NCBI RefSeq assembly: GCF_031581265.1 | Contig: NZ_JAVLBQ010000010.1 | Coordinates: 21,004-85,003 of the forward strand | Reading direction: 5' to 3' | DNA from: Gracilimonas sp031581265 | GTDB taxonomy: Bacteria > Bacteroidota > Rhodothermia > Balneolales > Balneolaceae | Length of the DNA: 64,000 nucleotides | Shown here: positions 1-7,215 of the stretch, one piece after another | Numbering within the stretch: the first letter of the stretch is position 1 | Layout of the letters: every line of letters begins with the position of its first letter | The notes under the pieces: generated by a model | Seen by the model: the letters and a program-made list of their open reading frames with translations, nothing else | Databases searched by the model: none | What the model was told of the DNA's origin: nothing | Program-made: the position numbers and the translations under genes

Positions 1-573
1 GATCGCAAAAAGGGCAGCTTTGGCGTTCAGCGTATCAAAAATCGTTTCTACCAGCAATACATCGACACCGCCGTCCATCAGTCCGCTAGCCTGTTCTTTG
101 TAGGCCTCAGCAAGTTCATCAAACGTAACGGCGCGGTAGCCGGGATCGGTAACTTCCGGCGAGATGGAGGCCGTTTTATTCGTAGGACCCATAGAGCCGG
201 CTACAAATCGGGGTTTATCCGGATTTTTTTGGGTGAATTTGTCCGTGGCTTTTTTGGCGATCTCAGCCGACTGCTTGTTCAATTCATACACAATATGCTC
301 CAAACCATAATCGGCCTGAGCGATGCTGTTTCCGCTAAAGGTATTGGTTTCCACAATATCGGCTCCGGCCTGCAAGTATTCTTCGTGAATAGCCTGAATA
401 ATATCCGGTCTGGTTAAGCTAAGCAGGTCATTGTTTCCTTTTAGGTCATCGGGGTGGTCTTTGAATTGTTTACCACGAAAGTCAGATTCTTCCAGTGTAT
501 AACGCTGAATCATAGTGCCCATGGCGCCATCAAGGATCAAAATGCGGTCTTGTAAAACGTCTTTGATGTTCAC
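1..573 (-). CDS. metH: Methionine synthase MetH, N-terminal part (partial)
   Basis: The reverse strand reads from a GTG at 573 as V-N-I-K-D-V-L-Q-D-R followed by ILILDGAMGTMIQ, the start of the homocysteine-binding barrel of cobalamin-dependent methionine synthase. 191 codons are open to the window edge and the 3' end lies outside. Motifs include GAMGT near residue 17, ETNTFSGN near 74 and AGSMGPTNK near 125. The enzyme moves a methyl group from methyltetrahydrofolate to homocysteine in the cytoplasm. The zinc-binding cysteines and the cobalamin domains are not in view, so a stand-alone homocysteine methyltransferase cannot be fully excluded. A SAM-I riboswitch lies upstream, as expected for a methionine gene. 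Confidence 0.9.
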   Translation of the reverse strand, partial: MNIKDVLQDRILILDGAMGTMIQRYTLEESDFRGKQFKDHPDDLKGNNDLLSLTRPDIIQAIHEEYLQAGADIVETNTFSGNSIAQADYGLEHIVYELNKQSAEIAKKATDKFTQKNPDKPRFVAGSMGPTNKTASISPEVTDPGYRAVTFDELAEAYKEQASGLMDGGVDVLLVETIFDTLNAKAALFAI

Positions 574-757
574 TTTCTATATCTGTTTAAAATGAAGTAT
601 TTAAAATAAGAAGTAGCAACCTCGCAGCGACCGTAGGTCCTGCGAGCGTTGTGGGTATTCGGCAACATTACCTTAAATCCGAACGCTGCGAGGATCTGCG
701 AACGCTCACAGGTTCTACTAATTAGGTTGATTTAACTAACTCTTCTTATCAAAGATT
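574..757. repeat. Palindromic repeats in the metH leader
   Basis: Between the riboswitch and metH the sequence CCTCGCAGCG at about 620-629 recurs inverted as CGCTGCGAGG at about 684-693. Related pieces (TGCGAGCGTT, TGCGAACGCT) lie between and after them. The arms could form a long-range hairpin in the leader RNA. This resembles short intergenic palindromes common in Bacteroidota. Whether it is part of the riboswitch expression platform or an inserted repeat is not resolved. Confidence 0.55.
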
Positions 758-900
758 GGCTTATACAGAAAGAGTCGGTGAGGGATCAGCTCGCTTATCT
801 TTCACCGCATGATGCGATGTGGGATTTGGCACCTGCCTCCTTTTCAGAAGTGGTTGCCAAGACGTCATCGGGCCCATCCCTCGGTCTTTCTTTATAAGCA
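758..900 (-). promoter_or_regulatory. SAM-I (S-box) riboswitch upstream of metH
   Basis: Read on the minus strand, this stretch carries the S-box core in order: GAGGGATGGGCCCGATGA, then GGCAACCA, GGTGCCAAATCCC and GAAAGATAAGCGAG. The closing P1 helix is visible: GCTTATA and GAAAGA at the 5' side pair with TCTTTC and TATAAGC at the 3' side. GATGA fits the kink-turn of P2, and GGTGCCAAATCC fits the J3/4-P3 segment. S-adenosylmethionine binding normally lowers expression of the downstream methionine gene. The distance to metH is about 185 bases and no clear terminator hairpin with a T-run follows, so control of translation or a remote platform is possible. Confidence 0.93.
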
Positions 901-1359
901 TTCAATAAATTATTTAGGTTAAATATAAAGTACTTTATGCCACTGAGCAACTTGTTATGGTGCTTAATTATACTTTAGGAATAGAACCCCGACAAGTTTA
1001 TACGGGACAGGCACGGATTTGGCGGATTGAGCGGATCATCACAGAAGAAGAAGAGTAATTCGGCCTTAGAAAAAAGAGCGTTAAGAAGATGACGGAATGA
1101 AGCGTTAAGAAATAAACTGTTCCGCTGAATAGAAAAGAAGCGAAATCTGACAGTCAAGGAGCTTCAGTTTATTTTAGCGTAATGGAGTCAACTTTAGCTC
1201 TTTTTTCGCAGCCGAGAGTTTTTGGTTCTTTTGTCGGTACAAAAGAACATGGAAAGGTTTAACGCTTGGGGGCCTAGACTACCCTTCTGAAGTTTGAGGC
1301 TGAGCCTCCATATGGCATTCCTGGGTAGAGCACCGGAACGAGGTTAAAAAAATCAAAAA
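901..1359. other. Gene-free region with decayed repeat sequence
   Basis: No convincing gene is visible. The region includes CACGGATTTGGCGGATTGAGCGG at 1012-1034 in broken form (ACGGATTTGGCGGATTGAG), a type of sequence often left as intergenic debris in Bacteroidota, and a stretch near 1215-1250 (TTTTTGGTTCTTTTGTCGG) that resembles other common intergenic repeats. A repeat copy that flanks the toxin-antitoxin pair starts at 1292. The 60-residue open frame on the minus strand here has low-complexity composition and no recognisable family. Confidence 0.4.
1292..1346 (+). repeat. Left copy of repeat flanking the toxin-antitoxin pair
   Basis: The sequence GTTTGAGGCTGAGCCTCCAT, then TGGCATTC, then GAACGAGGTTAA is repeated at 1903-1943 in the same orientation, with about 14 extra bases here. 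It contains the palindrome GAGGCTGAGCCTC. Confidence 0.75.
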
Positions 1360-1629
1360 TTAAAACTGATTGATAAGCTCTTCATAATCATCATGCGAGC
1401 CGACCCAAAACCAAATAATTTCATTGCCTTCTAAAACACCAAGTGCACGATATTCTATTGAAATCCTGACAGAATATACTTTAGGATCATCATTTACTTT
1501 CTTGAACCGTAGACTGGGATGAGCCGGATTTTCTTCAAAATATTGATAGGCTTTTTTGGCCTTTTCTTTAACGTTTTCAGGAAGGCGTTCGTAATATTTC
1601 CAAAACTTATCGGTTGTTCTGGAGATCAT
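1360..1629 (-). CDS. RelE/ParE-superfamily toxin
   Basis: This 89-residue basic protein has the RelE/ParE/HigB layout: an N-terminal helix pair (TTDKFWKYYERLPENVKEKA), a central strand FKKVNDDPKVYSVRISIEYRALG, and a C-terminal strand IIWFWVGSHDDYEEL with the usual His-Asp-x-Tyr end. Members are mRNA endonucleases on the ribosome or gyrase inhibitors. SRISIEYRALG-like strands and the GSHDDYE ending favour the mRNA-interferase type, which is inference. The start overlaps the upstream antitoxin stop by four bases (ATGA), so the two are translationally coupled. Confidence 0.8.
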   Translation of the reverse strand: MISRTTDKFWKYYERLPENVKEKAKKAYQYFEENPAHPSLRFKKVNDDPKVYSVRISIEYRALGVLEGNEIIWFWVGSHDDYEELINQF

Positions 1630-1844
1630 AATTTATCTTGGTCAAGCTTTTTGGTCTTGCCCGATTTGTATTCAGTTAGAGCCTCATTCGCTAAATTAGT
1701 AAGTACTGAACCTGATTTTTTGAATAACTCAGACCACCTCTCTTCACTTTCAAGTTCTTCCAATACGAAAGCGGCAAAGGATTCCCGCTCTTCTTTGGGA
1801 AGCTCCTCCAACTTATTGACAACTTCTTTGACTTTGTTATTCAT
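1626..1844 (-). CDS. Antitoxin partner of the RelE/ParE-type toxin
   Basis: I place the start at the ATG at 1844 (protein begins MNNKVKEVVNKL, 72 residues). A start at 1967 is open in the same frame, but it would add 41 residues that read through the flanking repeat and look unlike protein. The product is helical and highly charged (LEELPKEERESFAAFVLEEL), with a conserved-looking C-terminal ALTEYKSGKTKKLD segment that could wrap the toxin. No DNA-binding fold is obvious. It sits directly upstream of the toxin with a four-base overlap, the standard type II order. Confidence 0.72.
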   Translation of the reverse strand: MNNKVKEVVNKLEELPKEERESFAAFVLEELESEERWSELFKKSGSVLTNLANEALTEYKSGKTKKLDQDKL

Positions 1845-1902
1845 TACAGTTGAGTTAATTAATGTTTTAAAATAATAAAAATGGATGATAGTGATGAGTT
1901 TA

Positions 1903-1943
1903 GTTTGAGGCTGAGGCTCCATAAGGCATTCCAGCGAGGTTAA
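1903..1943 (+). repeat. Right copy of repeat flanking the toxin-antitoxin pair
   Basis: GTTTGAGGCTGAGGCTCCAT, AGGCATTCC and GCGAGGTTAA match the copy at 1292-1346 in the same orientation. Together the copies bracket only the toxin-antitoxin pair. Confidence 0.75.
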
Positions 1944-2060
1944 CAATATCCAATCATGAATATTCAATAGCCAATATCCATCTCCTTAACTTGGATATTC
2001 ATTATTCCTTGTTGGTTATTGGATATTCACTTCCTTCGGCCTTATAAAAGGGAGGCTTAT
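1944..2060. repeat. AT-rich self-complementary intergenic repeat
   Basis: Stretches such as AATATTCAATAGCCAATATCC and GGATATTCATTATTCCTTG with GGTTATTGGATATTC form short inverted repeats. A related stretch occurs at 3798-3850 (ATTCATTATTCCGTGTTGAA). This is a common kind of non-coding repeat in Bacteroidota. It lies just after the 3' end of the Omp85 gene. Confidence 0.45.
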
Positions 2061-2067
2061 CTATCAA

Positions 2068-3729
2068 TCACAACTCTGCCCTTATCCCAAAATGCACCTT
2101 CCCATTCGCAATACTTTCCTCCGGAGAGATCGCATAGGTAAATTTCAGTCGGCCGAGGCGGGTTTGGTAGCTCAATCCAAATCCTGTCGAGTACAGAGTA
2201 TTGGTTATTTGGAATTGGTTATTGGTTTCGGTGAGTAGCTTGGGTCGGTGGTAGCGGCCCACGGCTCCAAACAAAAACAAGTAAGACTGACGATCGAGTA
2301 GGAAACGGTATTCCAGGTCTCCCCAGAGTAACTGTCCGGCACGGAATTGTTCTTCGGCGTAGCCTCGAAAGGAATTAGCGCCCCCAAAGCGTACCAAGTC
2401 GTTGAGGGTCACCCGGTCGGCTTCCAGTAAAAACCCCTTCACCGACAGAGCAATCACGCTCCGTTCAAACAGCGGTATATACTGCCGGGCTTCCAGTTCC
2501 AGCACATTCTGTACGAATGACCCGGTCGAGTCTTCTTGTAAATTCTTATTGGCGATCCCGTAACTCAAAGACAGTTGGTTACCTGAAGTTGGTACATCAA
2601 AACGATCGAGATTGGTGTATTCGAAACCAAGCCGAGCGGTACGCTTGCTGCCATCCGGCTCCACAACCATTGGCACATTTCCTCCCGATACCGAAGACTG
2701 AAACTCGATACCTCCGGTAAGTTTAAAGCCACCAGAAACCCGATAACTTCCCCCCAAATTAAACTGCCGCGACTGATAAGTGGTATCATTCTGGTAAAAC
2801 TGAAATCCTGCCGACAACCCTATAGGTACCTCCCCGATCCAATCCTGGGAAACGCTCACTTCCAATTCACTGGTTTCCGGTCGAAGGCGCTGGTAGTGCA
2901 AATTTAGTCCATTGCCCTGTATCAGTACATTCCAGAGTGACAGCTCCACATCACCCACAATCTGTCCATTTCCGGCAGCATTCGGCACGTAGCCAAGCAC
3001 TCCATCAAACTGATTCAGTGATCGCTCCTGCACTTCAAATACTATCACCGGCTCGCCTTCACGAATCAAGATTTGTCCCTCTCCCACAAAATTGAACAGC
3101 TCACTGGCATTCAAATTGGACTGTAAGAACCTCAGATAATTTGGCGTAATCAACTCTCCCGGCCGAAACCGTGAAACCTTCCGCAAATACTCTCGGTTAC
3201 TCGTTTCCGTTCCCGAAAAATAGATATCTGAAGCTTTAGCCTTTTCTGCAGTTTCAGTAGTTATTACAATGTCCATCGAACAATCTTCATACTTCGGGGT
3301 GAACCGGGTAATCTCTGCCTCTGCAAATGGATATCCTTGTCTAAGCAGTTCAGATAAATGAAGCTCAATTGTACGAGTGAGCCATTGTTGCGAATAGTGT
3401 TCATCTGGAGAAACATTATAGGTTGAATCTATATCACCAGAATAAGTTATCTGGAAATTCTCAACTTCAAATGGGCAATATCGGGTAATATATGCCCTAT
3501 CAGAATAGACCGAGTCAACTGTAGCACTCAGGTAGCCATCAGCCGTAAGCCACTGCAGCAAAATATTCTTAGGCGGTTCAACTTGGTTGATTAATTTTAC
3601 TTTTACTGAATCCGGCAGTATAATTTCAGCATCGCTTCCATAAACACGAAAATCGGTCTCTTGTGCCCGAAGTAATCCCGTTGCCAGAGACATCAAAACC
3701 ATAAGGAAGCCACAAATTCTATTGTACAT
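2068..3729 (-). CDS. Omp85-family outer membrane protein (BamA/TamA-like)
   Basis: The 553-residue protein has a signal peptide (residues 1-22, cleaved near LLRAQE). The periplasmic part contains at least two POTRA-like units, one around 95-150 and one around 165-235 (DIYFSGTETSNREYLRKVSRF). A C-terminal barrel of about 310 residues follows and ends in FGIRAEL. The FRGY motif in a barrel loop (near residue 450) matches the conserved (V/F)RG(F/Y) lid motif of Omp85 proteins. At this length it is shorter than BamA (about 800 residues) and closer to TamA or Bacteroidota surface-antigen proteins. It probably inserts or exports proteins or lipids at the outer membrane; the substrate is unknown. 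No partner gene is adjacent. Confidence 0.85.
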   Translation of the reverse strand: MYNRICGFLMVLMSLATGLLRAQETDFRVYGSDAEIILPDSVKVKLINQVEPPKNILLQWLTADGYLSATVDSVYSDRAYITRYCPFEVENFQITYSGDIDSTYNVSPDEHYSQQWLTRTIELHLSELLRQGYPFAEAEITRFTPKYEDCSMDIVITTETAEKAKASDIYFSGTETSNREYLRKVSRFRPGELITPNYLRFLQSNLNASELFNFVGEGQILIREGEPVIVFEVQERSLNQFDGVLGYVPNAAGNGQIVGDVELSLWNVLIQGNGLNLHYQRLRPETSELEVSVSQDWIGEVPIGLSAGFQFYQNDTTYQSRQFNLGGSYRVSGGFKLTGGIEFQSSVSGGNVPMVVEPDGSKRTARLGFEYTNLDRFDVPTSGNQLSLSYGIANKNLQEDSTGSFVQNVLELEARQYIPLFERSVIALSVKGFLLEADRVTLNDLVRFGGANSFRGYAEEQFRAGQLLWGDLEYRFLLDRQSYLFLFGAVGRYHRPKLLTETNNQFQITNTLYSTGFGLSYQTRLGRLKFTYAISPEESIANGKVHFGIRAEL

Positions 3730-3962
3730 GCCTTAAATCTACACTCTTTTTTGTTCTCGTGCAGGTGGAATGAATCTCCTTACTCATTATGATTTGAGTA
3801 AATTTGGACATTCATTATTCCGTGTTGAATATTGAATATTTAAAAATATTTGCCCTCAGAAAAAATATTCACACCTATATCAATCAATTGCAATTAACTC
3901 GTATATTTCTATTCTTTTTAACTCACTATTCATTTAATTTTTTTTGATCTTTACACTGCCTA
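3730..3962. other. Divergent intergenic region
   Basis: AT-rich spacer between the leftward Omp85 gene and the rightward polyamine operon, so promoters for both should lie here. It contains an ATTCATTATTCC-type repeat at about 3803-3835. I see no confident promoter match or riboswitch. Confidence 0.4.
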
Positions 3963-5369
3963 ATGAAAAATAATTATTTTGATCTCATCGACCAGACGTA
4001 CCATTTTCCTCAAAATGGGTTTAAGTTGGTTGATGGCACGCTTCATTTCAATGATGTTGATCTGCATGGGCTAATTCAGAAGTATGGCACTCCATTTAAA
4101 ATCTCCTACTTGCCAAAAATCTGGGAGAAAATTCGCCTGTCACGTCAATATTTTAACAAAGCTATAAAAGAAAATAACTACTCGGGCCAATACGAGTTCT
4201 GTTATTGTACCAAATGCTGTCACTTCAATCATGTAGTACGTACGGCTCTCAAAGAAAACGTCTCACTCGAAACATCCTCTTCATTTGATATTGACCTGAT
4301 TGAAAAGCTACATCAAAAGGAAGTTTTTAATATAGATAAGACCATCGTTCATAACGGTTATAAAACTGAAGATTACATTAAAAAAATTGGGCGATTAATA
4401 AATAAAGGATTTTCAAATTCCATAACCGTATTGGATAATGTTGGTGAACTTGATAAGCTAATGGAGCTTGATACCAAGGAACCTATTAAAATTGGATTAA
4501 GACTTTCCATTGAAGAAGATCCACAGGCGGCCTACTACACCTCGAGACTTGGCATAAATAAACGTGAGGTTGTAGATTTTGTGAAGGAAAAAATTTCAGA
4601 CAATGACCGCGTTGAACTTGTAATGGTGCATTTCTTTGTGGACTCGGGAGTCAGCGATACCATGTATTACTGGAATGAATTTAAAAAAGCTCTTTCTCAG
4701 TTCACGAAAATCAAAAAAGCAGTTCCATCGGTTCGAGCCATTAATATTGGAGGTGGATTTCCCATTCAGAATAGTCTCAATTTTGATTTTGATTATGAGT
4801 ATATCACCGGTGAAATTGTCCGGAATATTCAGGAAGCTTGTAAAGAAGACGGTGTAGAAGAACCGGATATCTATACCGAATTTGGGAAATATACGGTAGG
4901 TGAAAGTGGTGCTGTGATCTTCCAGGTGTTGGAACAAAAACAGCAAAACGATGCTGAACTTTGGTACCTCATCGACAATAGCCTGATGAATACTATCCCC
5001 GATGCCTGGTCCATCAATGAGAAATTTATTCTATTGCCACTCAACAAATGGCAAAACCAGTATAAGCGAGTCAATATTGGAGGAATAAGCTGCGATCATT
5101 CCGATTATTACAATTCAGAAGAACTAAATCAGCAGGTTATGTTACCGGCTTATTCGAATGATGAAGATGAACCGTTGTACATTGGCTTTTTCCACACAGG
5201 TGCATACCAGGATTCTATTAGCGGATATGGCGGAATTAAACACTGCCTGATTCCCTCTCCAAAACATATTGTGGTAGATGAAGACGAAAACGGCAATCTT
5301 TTTGATTACGTTTATCGTGATGAACAGACTGTGGACAACATGCTAAATATTTTAGGATACAATGACTGA
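3963..5369 (+). CDS. speA: Arginine decarboxylase, Bacteroidota type (PLP-dependent)
   Basis: This 468-residue protein belongs to the alanine racemase-fold decarboxylases (Orn/Lys/Arg decarboxylase class III). The PLP lysine is probably Lys84 in YCTKCCHF. A glycine-rich phosphate-binding segment (INIGGGFPIQ) lies near residue 260 and the second-domain active-site region is around 330-400. It matches the roughly 465-residue proteins annotated as biosynthetic arginine decarboxylase in Flavobacteriia and is much shorter than E. coli SpeA (about 650). It would convert arginine to agmatine. The agmatinase gene begins inside its last codons (8-base overlap, ATGACTGA), which supports arginine as substrate. 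Carboxynorspermidine or diaminopimelate decarboxylase activity is less likely. Confidence 0.82.
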   Translation: MKNNYFDLIDQTYHFPQNGFKLVDGTLHFNDVDLHGLIQKYGTPFKISYLPKIWEKIRLSRQYFNKAIKENNYSGQYEFCYCTKCCHFNHVVRTALKENVSLETSSSFDIDLIEKLHQKEVFNIDKTIVHNGYKTEDYIKKIGRLINKGFSNSITVLDNVGELDKLMELDTKEPIKIGLRLSIEEDPQAAYYTSRLGINKREVVDFVKEKISDNDRVELVMVHFFVDSGVSDTMYYWNEFKKALSQFTKIKKAVPSVRAINIGGGFPIQNSLNFDFDYEYITGEIVRNIQEACKEDGVEEPDIYTEFGKYTVGESGAVIFQVLEQKQQNDAELWYLIDNSLMNTIPDAWSINEKFILLPLNKWQNQYKRVNIGGISCDHSDYYNSEELNQQVMLPAYSNDEDEPLYIGFFHTGAYQDSISGYGGIKHCLIPSPKHIVVDEDENGNLFDYVYRDEQTVDNMLNILGYND

Positions 5370-6222
5370 TAATAACCCCATTTATGCCGGAATTGAAGGT
5401 GAGCATAATCTATATGATAATGCAGCCATTCTGTTGCAATCAATCCCATATGACGGTACCAGTACCTGGGGCAAAGGTGCCGACGAAGGTTTTGGCGCTT
5501 TTCTGGATGCTACACAGAATATGGAGATTTATGACATTGAAACGGACAGCGAAGTCTATAAAAAAGGTGTTCATATCATTGAACCCATTTTGGAAGATGA
5601 ATCCCCGGAAGCGATGTTTGAGGCAGTTTATAAAAACACTAAGGAACTACTTAAAACCAATAAATTTCTCACCTTTTTTGGTGGTGAACACTCCATAAGC
5701 ATAGGTATCATTAAAGCGTTTTATGAGGCTCATCCCGATATCACTATCCTACAAATTGATGCCCATACCGATCTTCGTCCCGAGTACCACGGTTCTCCCT
5801 ATAACCATGCTTGTGCCGTATATGATGCATCCCAAAATGCAAATCTCATTCAGGTAGGTATCCGAAGTATGGATTCCGGTGAACTTGATTATTTAGATCG
5901 TGATAAGTGTTTTTTTGCTGAAGACATGTATGGTCACACAAACTGGATGAAAGAATCTATCAGTAAAATGACGGATAATGTTTACATCACCTTTGATCTG
6001 GATGCTTTTGATCCCTCAATAATGCCCGCTACCGGAACAACTGAACCCGGTGGCCTACTTTGGAATTCCACCATCCAATACCTCAAAAATGTATTTCAAC
6101 AAAAAAATGTATTGGGATTTGATATCGTTGAACTCGCCCCCATCGATGGATTGACAGCACCTCAATTTTTGGCCGCCAAACTCTACTATAAAATGCTAAG
6201 CTATAAATTTGCTAACTCATGA
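5362..6222 (+). CDS. speB: Agmatinase (agmatine ureohydrolase)
   Basis: The 286-residue ureohydrolase carries the binuclear manganese motifs in order: GGEHSIS (near residue 109), DAHTDLRPEY (near 133) and the DLDAFDPS segment (near 213). It should hydrolyse agmatine to putrescine and urea. Agmatinase rather than arginase is favoured by the partner arginine decarboxylase, whose stop codon it overlaps by 8 bases. The next gene starts within its stop codon (ATGA), so the three genes form one translationally coupled unit. Confidence 0.88.
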   Translation: MTDNNPIYAGIEGEHNLYDNAAILLQSIPYDGTSTWGKGADEGFGAFLDATQNMEIYDIETDSEVYKKGVHIIEPILEDESPEAMFEAVYKNTKELLKTNKFLTFFGGEHSISIGIIKAFYEAHPDITILQIDAHTDLRPEYHGSPYNHACAVYDASQNANLIQVGIRSMDSGELDYLDRDKCFFAEDMYGHTNWMKESISKMTDNVYITFDLDAFDPSIMPATGTTEPGGLLWNSTIQYLKNVFQQKNVLGFDIVELAPIDGLTAPQFLAAKLYYKMLSYKFANS

Positions 6223-7193
6223 GTAACAAAGGACCTGTTTCAGATTTCTTAACCCACCATTTTCGACATTTCAATGCTGCTTCATTGGTTGATGCTGCAA
6301 AGGCTTACGAAGATCAGCTGAATTCCGGGGCAAATATGATGATCACCCTGGCCGGGGCCATGAGTTCCGGGGAACTGGGGCTGTCGCTGGCTGAAATGAT
6401 TCGTCAGGATAAGGTACATATTATCACCTGTACCGGAGCCAATTTGGAAGAGGATATTTTCAACCTGGTAGCTCATAATCACTACAAACGCATTCCCAAT
6501 TACCGGGATCTGAGTCCGCAGGATGAGCAGGAATTACTTGATCAACATTTCAATCGCGTAACGGACACCTGTATTCCTGAAGAAGAAGCTATGCGTCGTA
6601 TTGAAGGCCATTTGGTGAAACGATGGGTGAAAGCAAGCAAGGATAATGAACGACATCTCCCGCATGAGTATTTTTATGATATGCTCTTAAGTGGTGACAT
6701 GGAAGATGACTATCAAATAGACCCAAAAGATTCATGGTTATTGGCAGCAGCAGAGAAAAACCTTCCGATTATTGTGCCCGGGTGGGAAGATTCCACCTGC
6801 GGTAATTTCTTTGCCTCTCACTGCATTGAAGGACGTACAAAACCTTCAGCCGTAAAATCCGGCATTGAATACATGATGTTTCTTACGGATTGGTATAAAA
6901 ATAATGCAGAAAACGGAGTCGGTTTTTTCCAAATTGGCGGTGGAATTGCCGGCGACTTCCCAATATGCGTAGTACCCATGATGGAGCAAGACCTTGGTCT
7001 GAAAGACACTCCTTTGTGGTCTTACTTTTGCCAAATTAGCGATTCAACCACCAGTTATGGCTCGTACTCAGGAGCCGTCCCAAATGAAAAAATTACCTGG
7101 GGTAAATTGGGGATAGAAACTCCAAAATTCATTATAGAATCTGATGCTACTATTGTAGCTCCGCTAATTTTTGCTTATCTGTTGGACTGGTAA
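6219..7193 (+). CDS. Deoxyhypusine synthase-like protein (possible homospermidine synthase)
   Basis: The 324-residue protein is a deoxyhypusine synthase homologue. It has the NAD-binding region (MITLAGAMSSGELG near residues 40-53; CTGANLEED near 74), GWEDSTCGNFFASH near 185, FFQIGGGIAGDFPI near 239, and EKITWGKL near the end. Lys296 in WGK aligns with the catalytic lysine of eukaryotic deoxyhypusine synthase. Bacteria lack eIF5A, so lysine modification is not expected. Some bacterial homologues are known to make homospermidine from putrescine or spermidine using the same imine chemistry. Its coupling to the putrescine-forming genes supports a polyamine product, but the exact reaction is inference. 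Confidence 0.8.
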   Translation: MSNKGPVSDFLTHHFRHFNAASLVDAAKAYEDQLNSGANMMITLAGAMSSGELGLSLAEMIRQDKVHIITCTGANLEEDIFNLVAHNHYKRIPNYRDLSPQDEQELLDQHFNRVTDTCIPEEEAMRRIEGHLVKRWVKASKDNERHLPHEYFYDMLLSGDMEDDYQIDPKDSWLLAAAEKNLPIIVPGWEDSTCGNFFASHCIEGRTKPSAVKSGIEYMMFLTDWYKNNAENGVGFFQIGGGIAGDFPICVVPMMEQDLGLKDTPLWSYFCQISDSTTSYGSYSGAVPNEKITWGKLGIETPKFIIESDATIVAPLIFAYLLDW

Positions 7194-7215
7194 CATTTAA
7201 CCAAACGAAAGCAGC

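Noticed and set aside
975..1157. 60-residue minus-strand open frame upstream of metH
   Set aside because: Sits in repeat debris, has low-complexity composition and no family resemblance.
1519..1875. 118-residue plus-strand open frame across the toxin-antitoxin genes
   Set aside because: It is a shadow of the two minus-strand genes, with no recognisable family.
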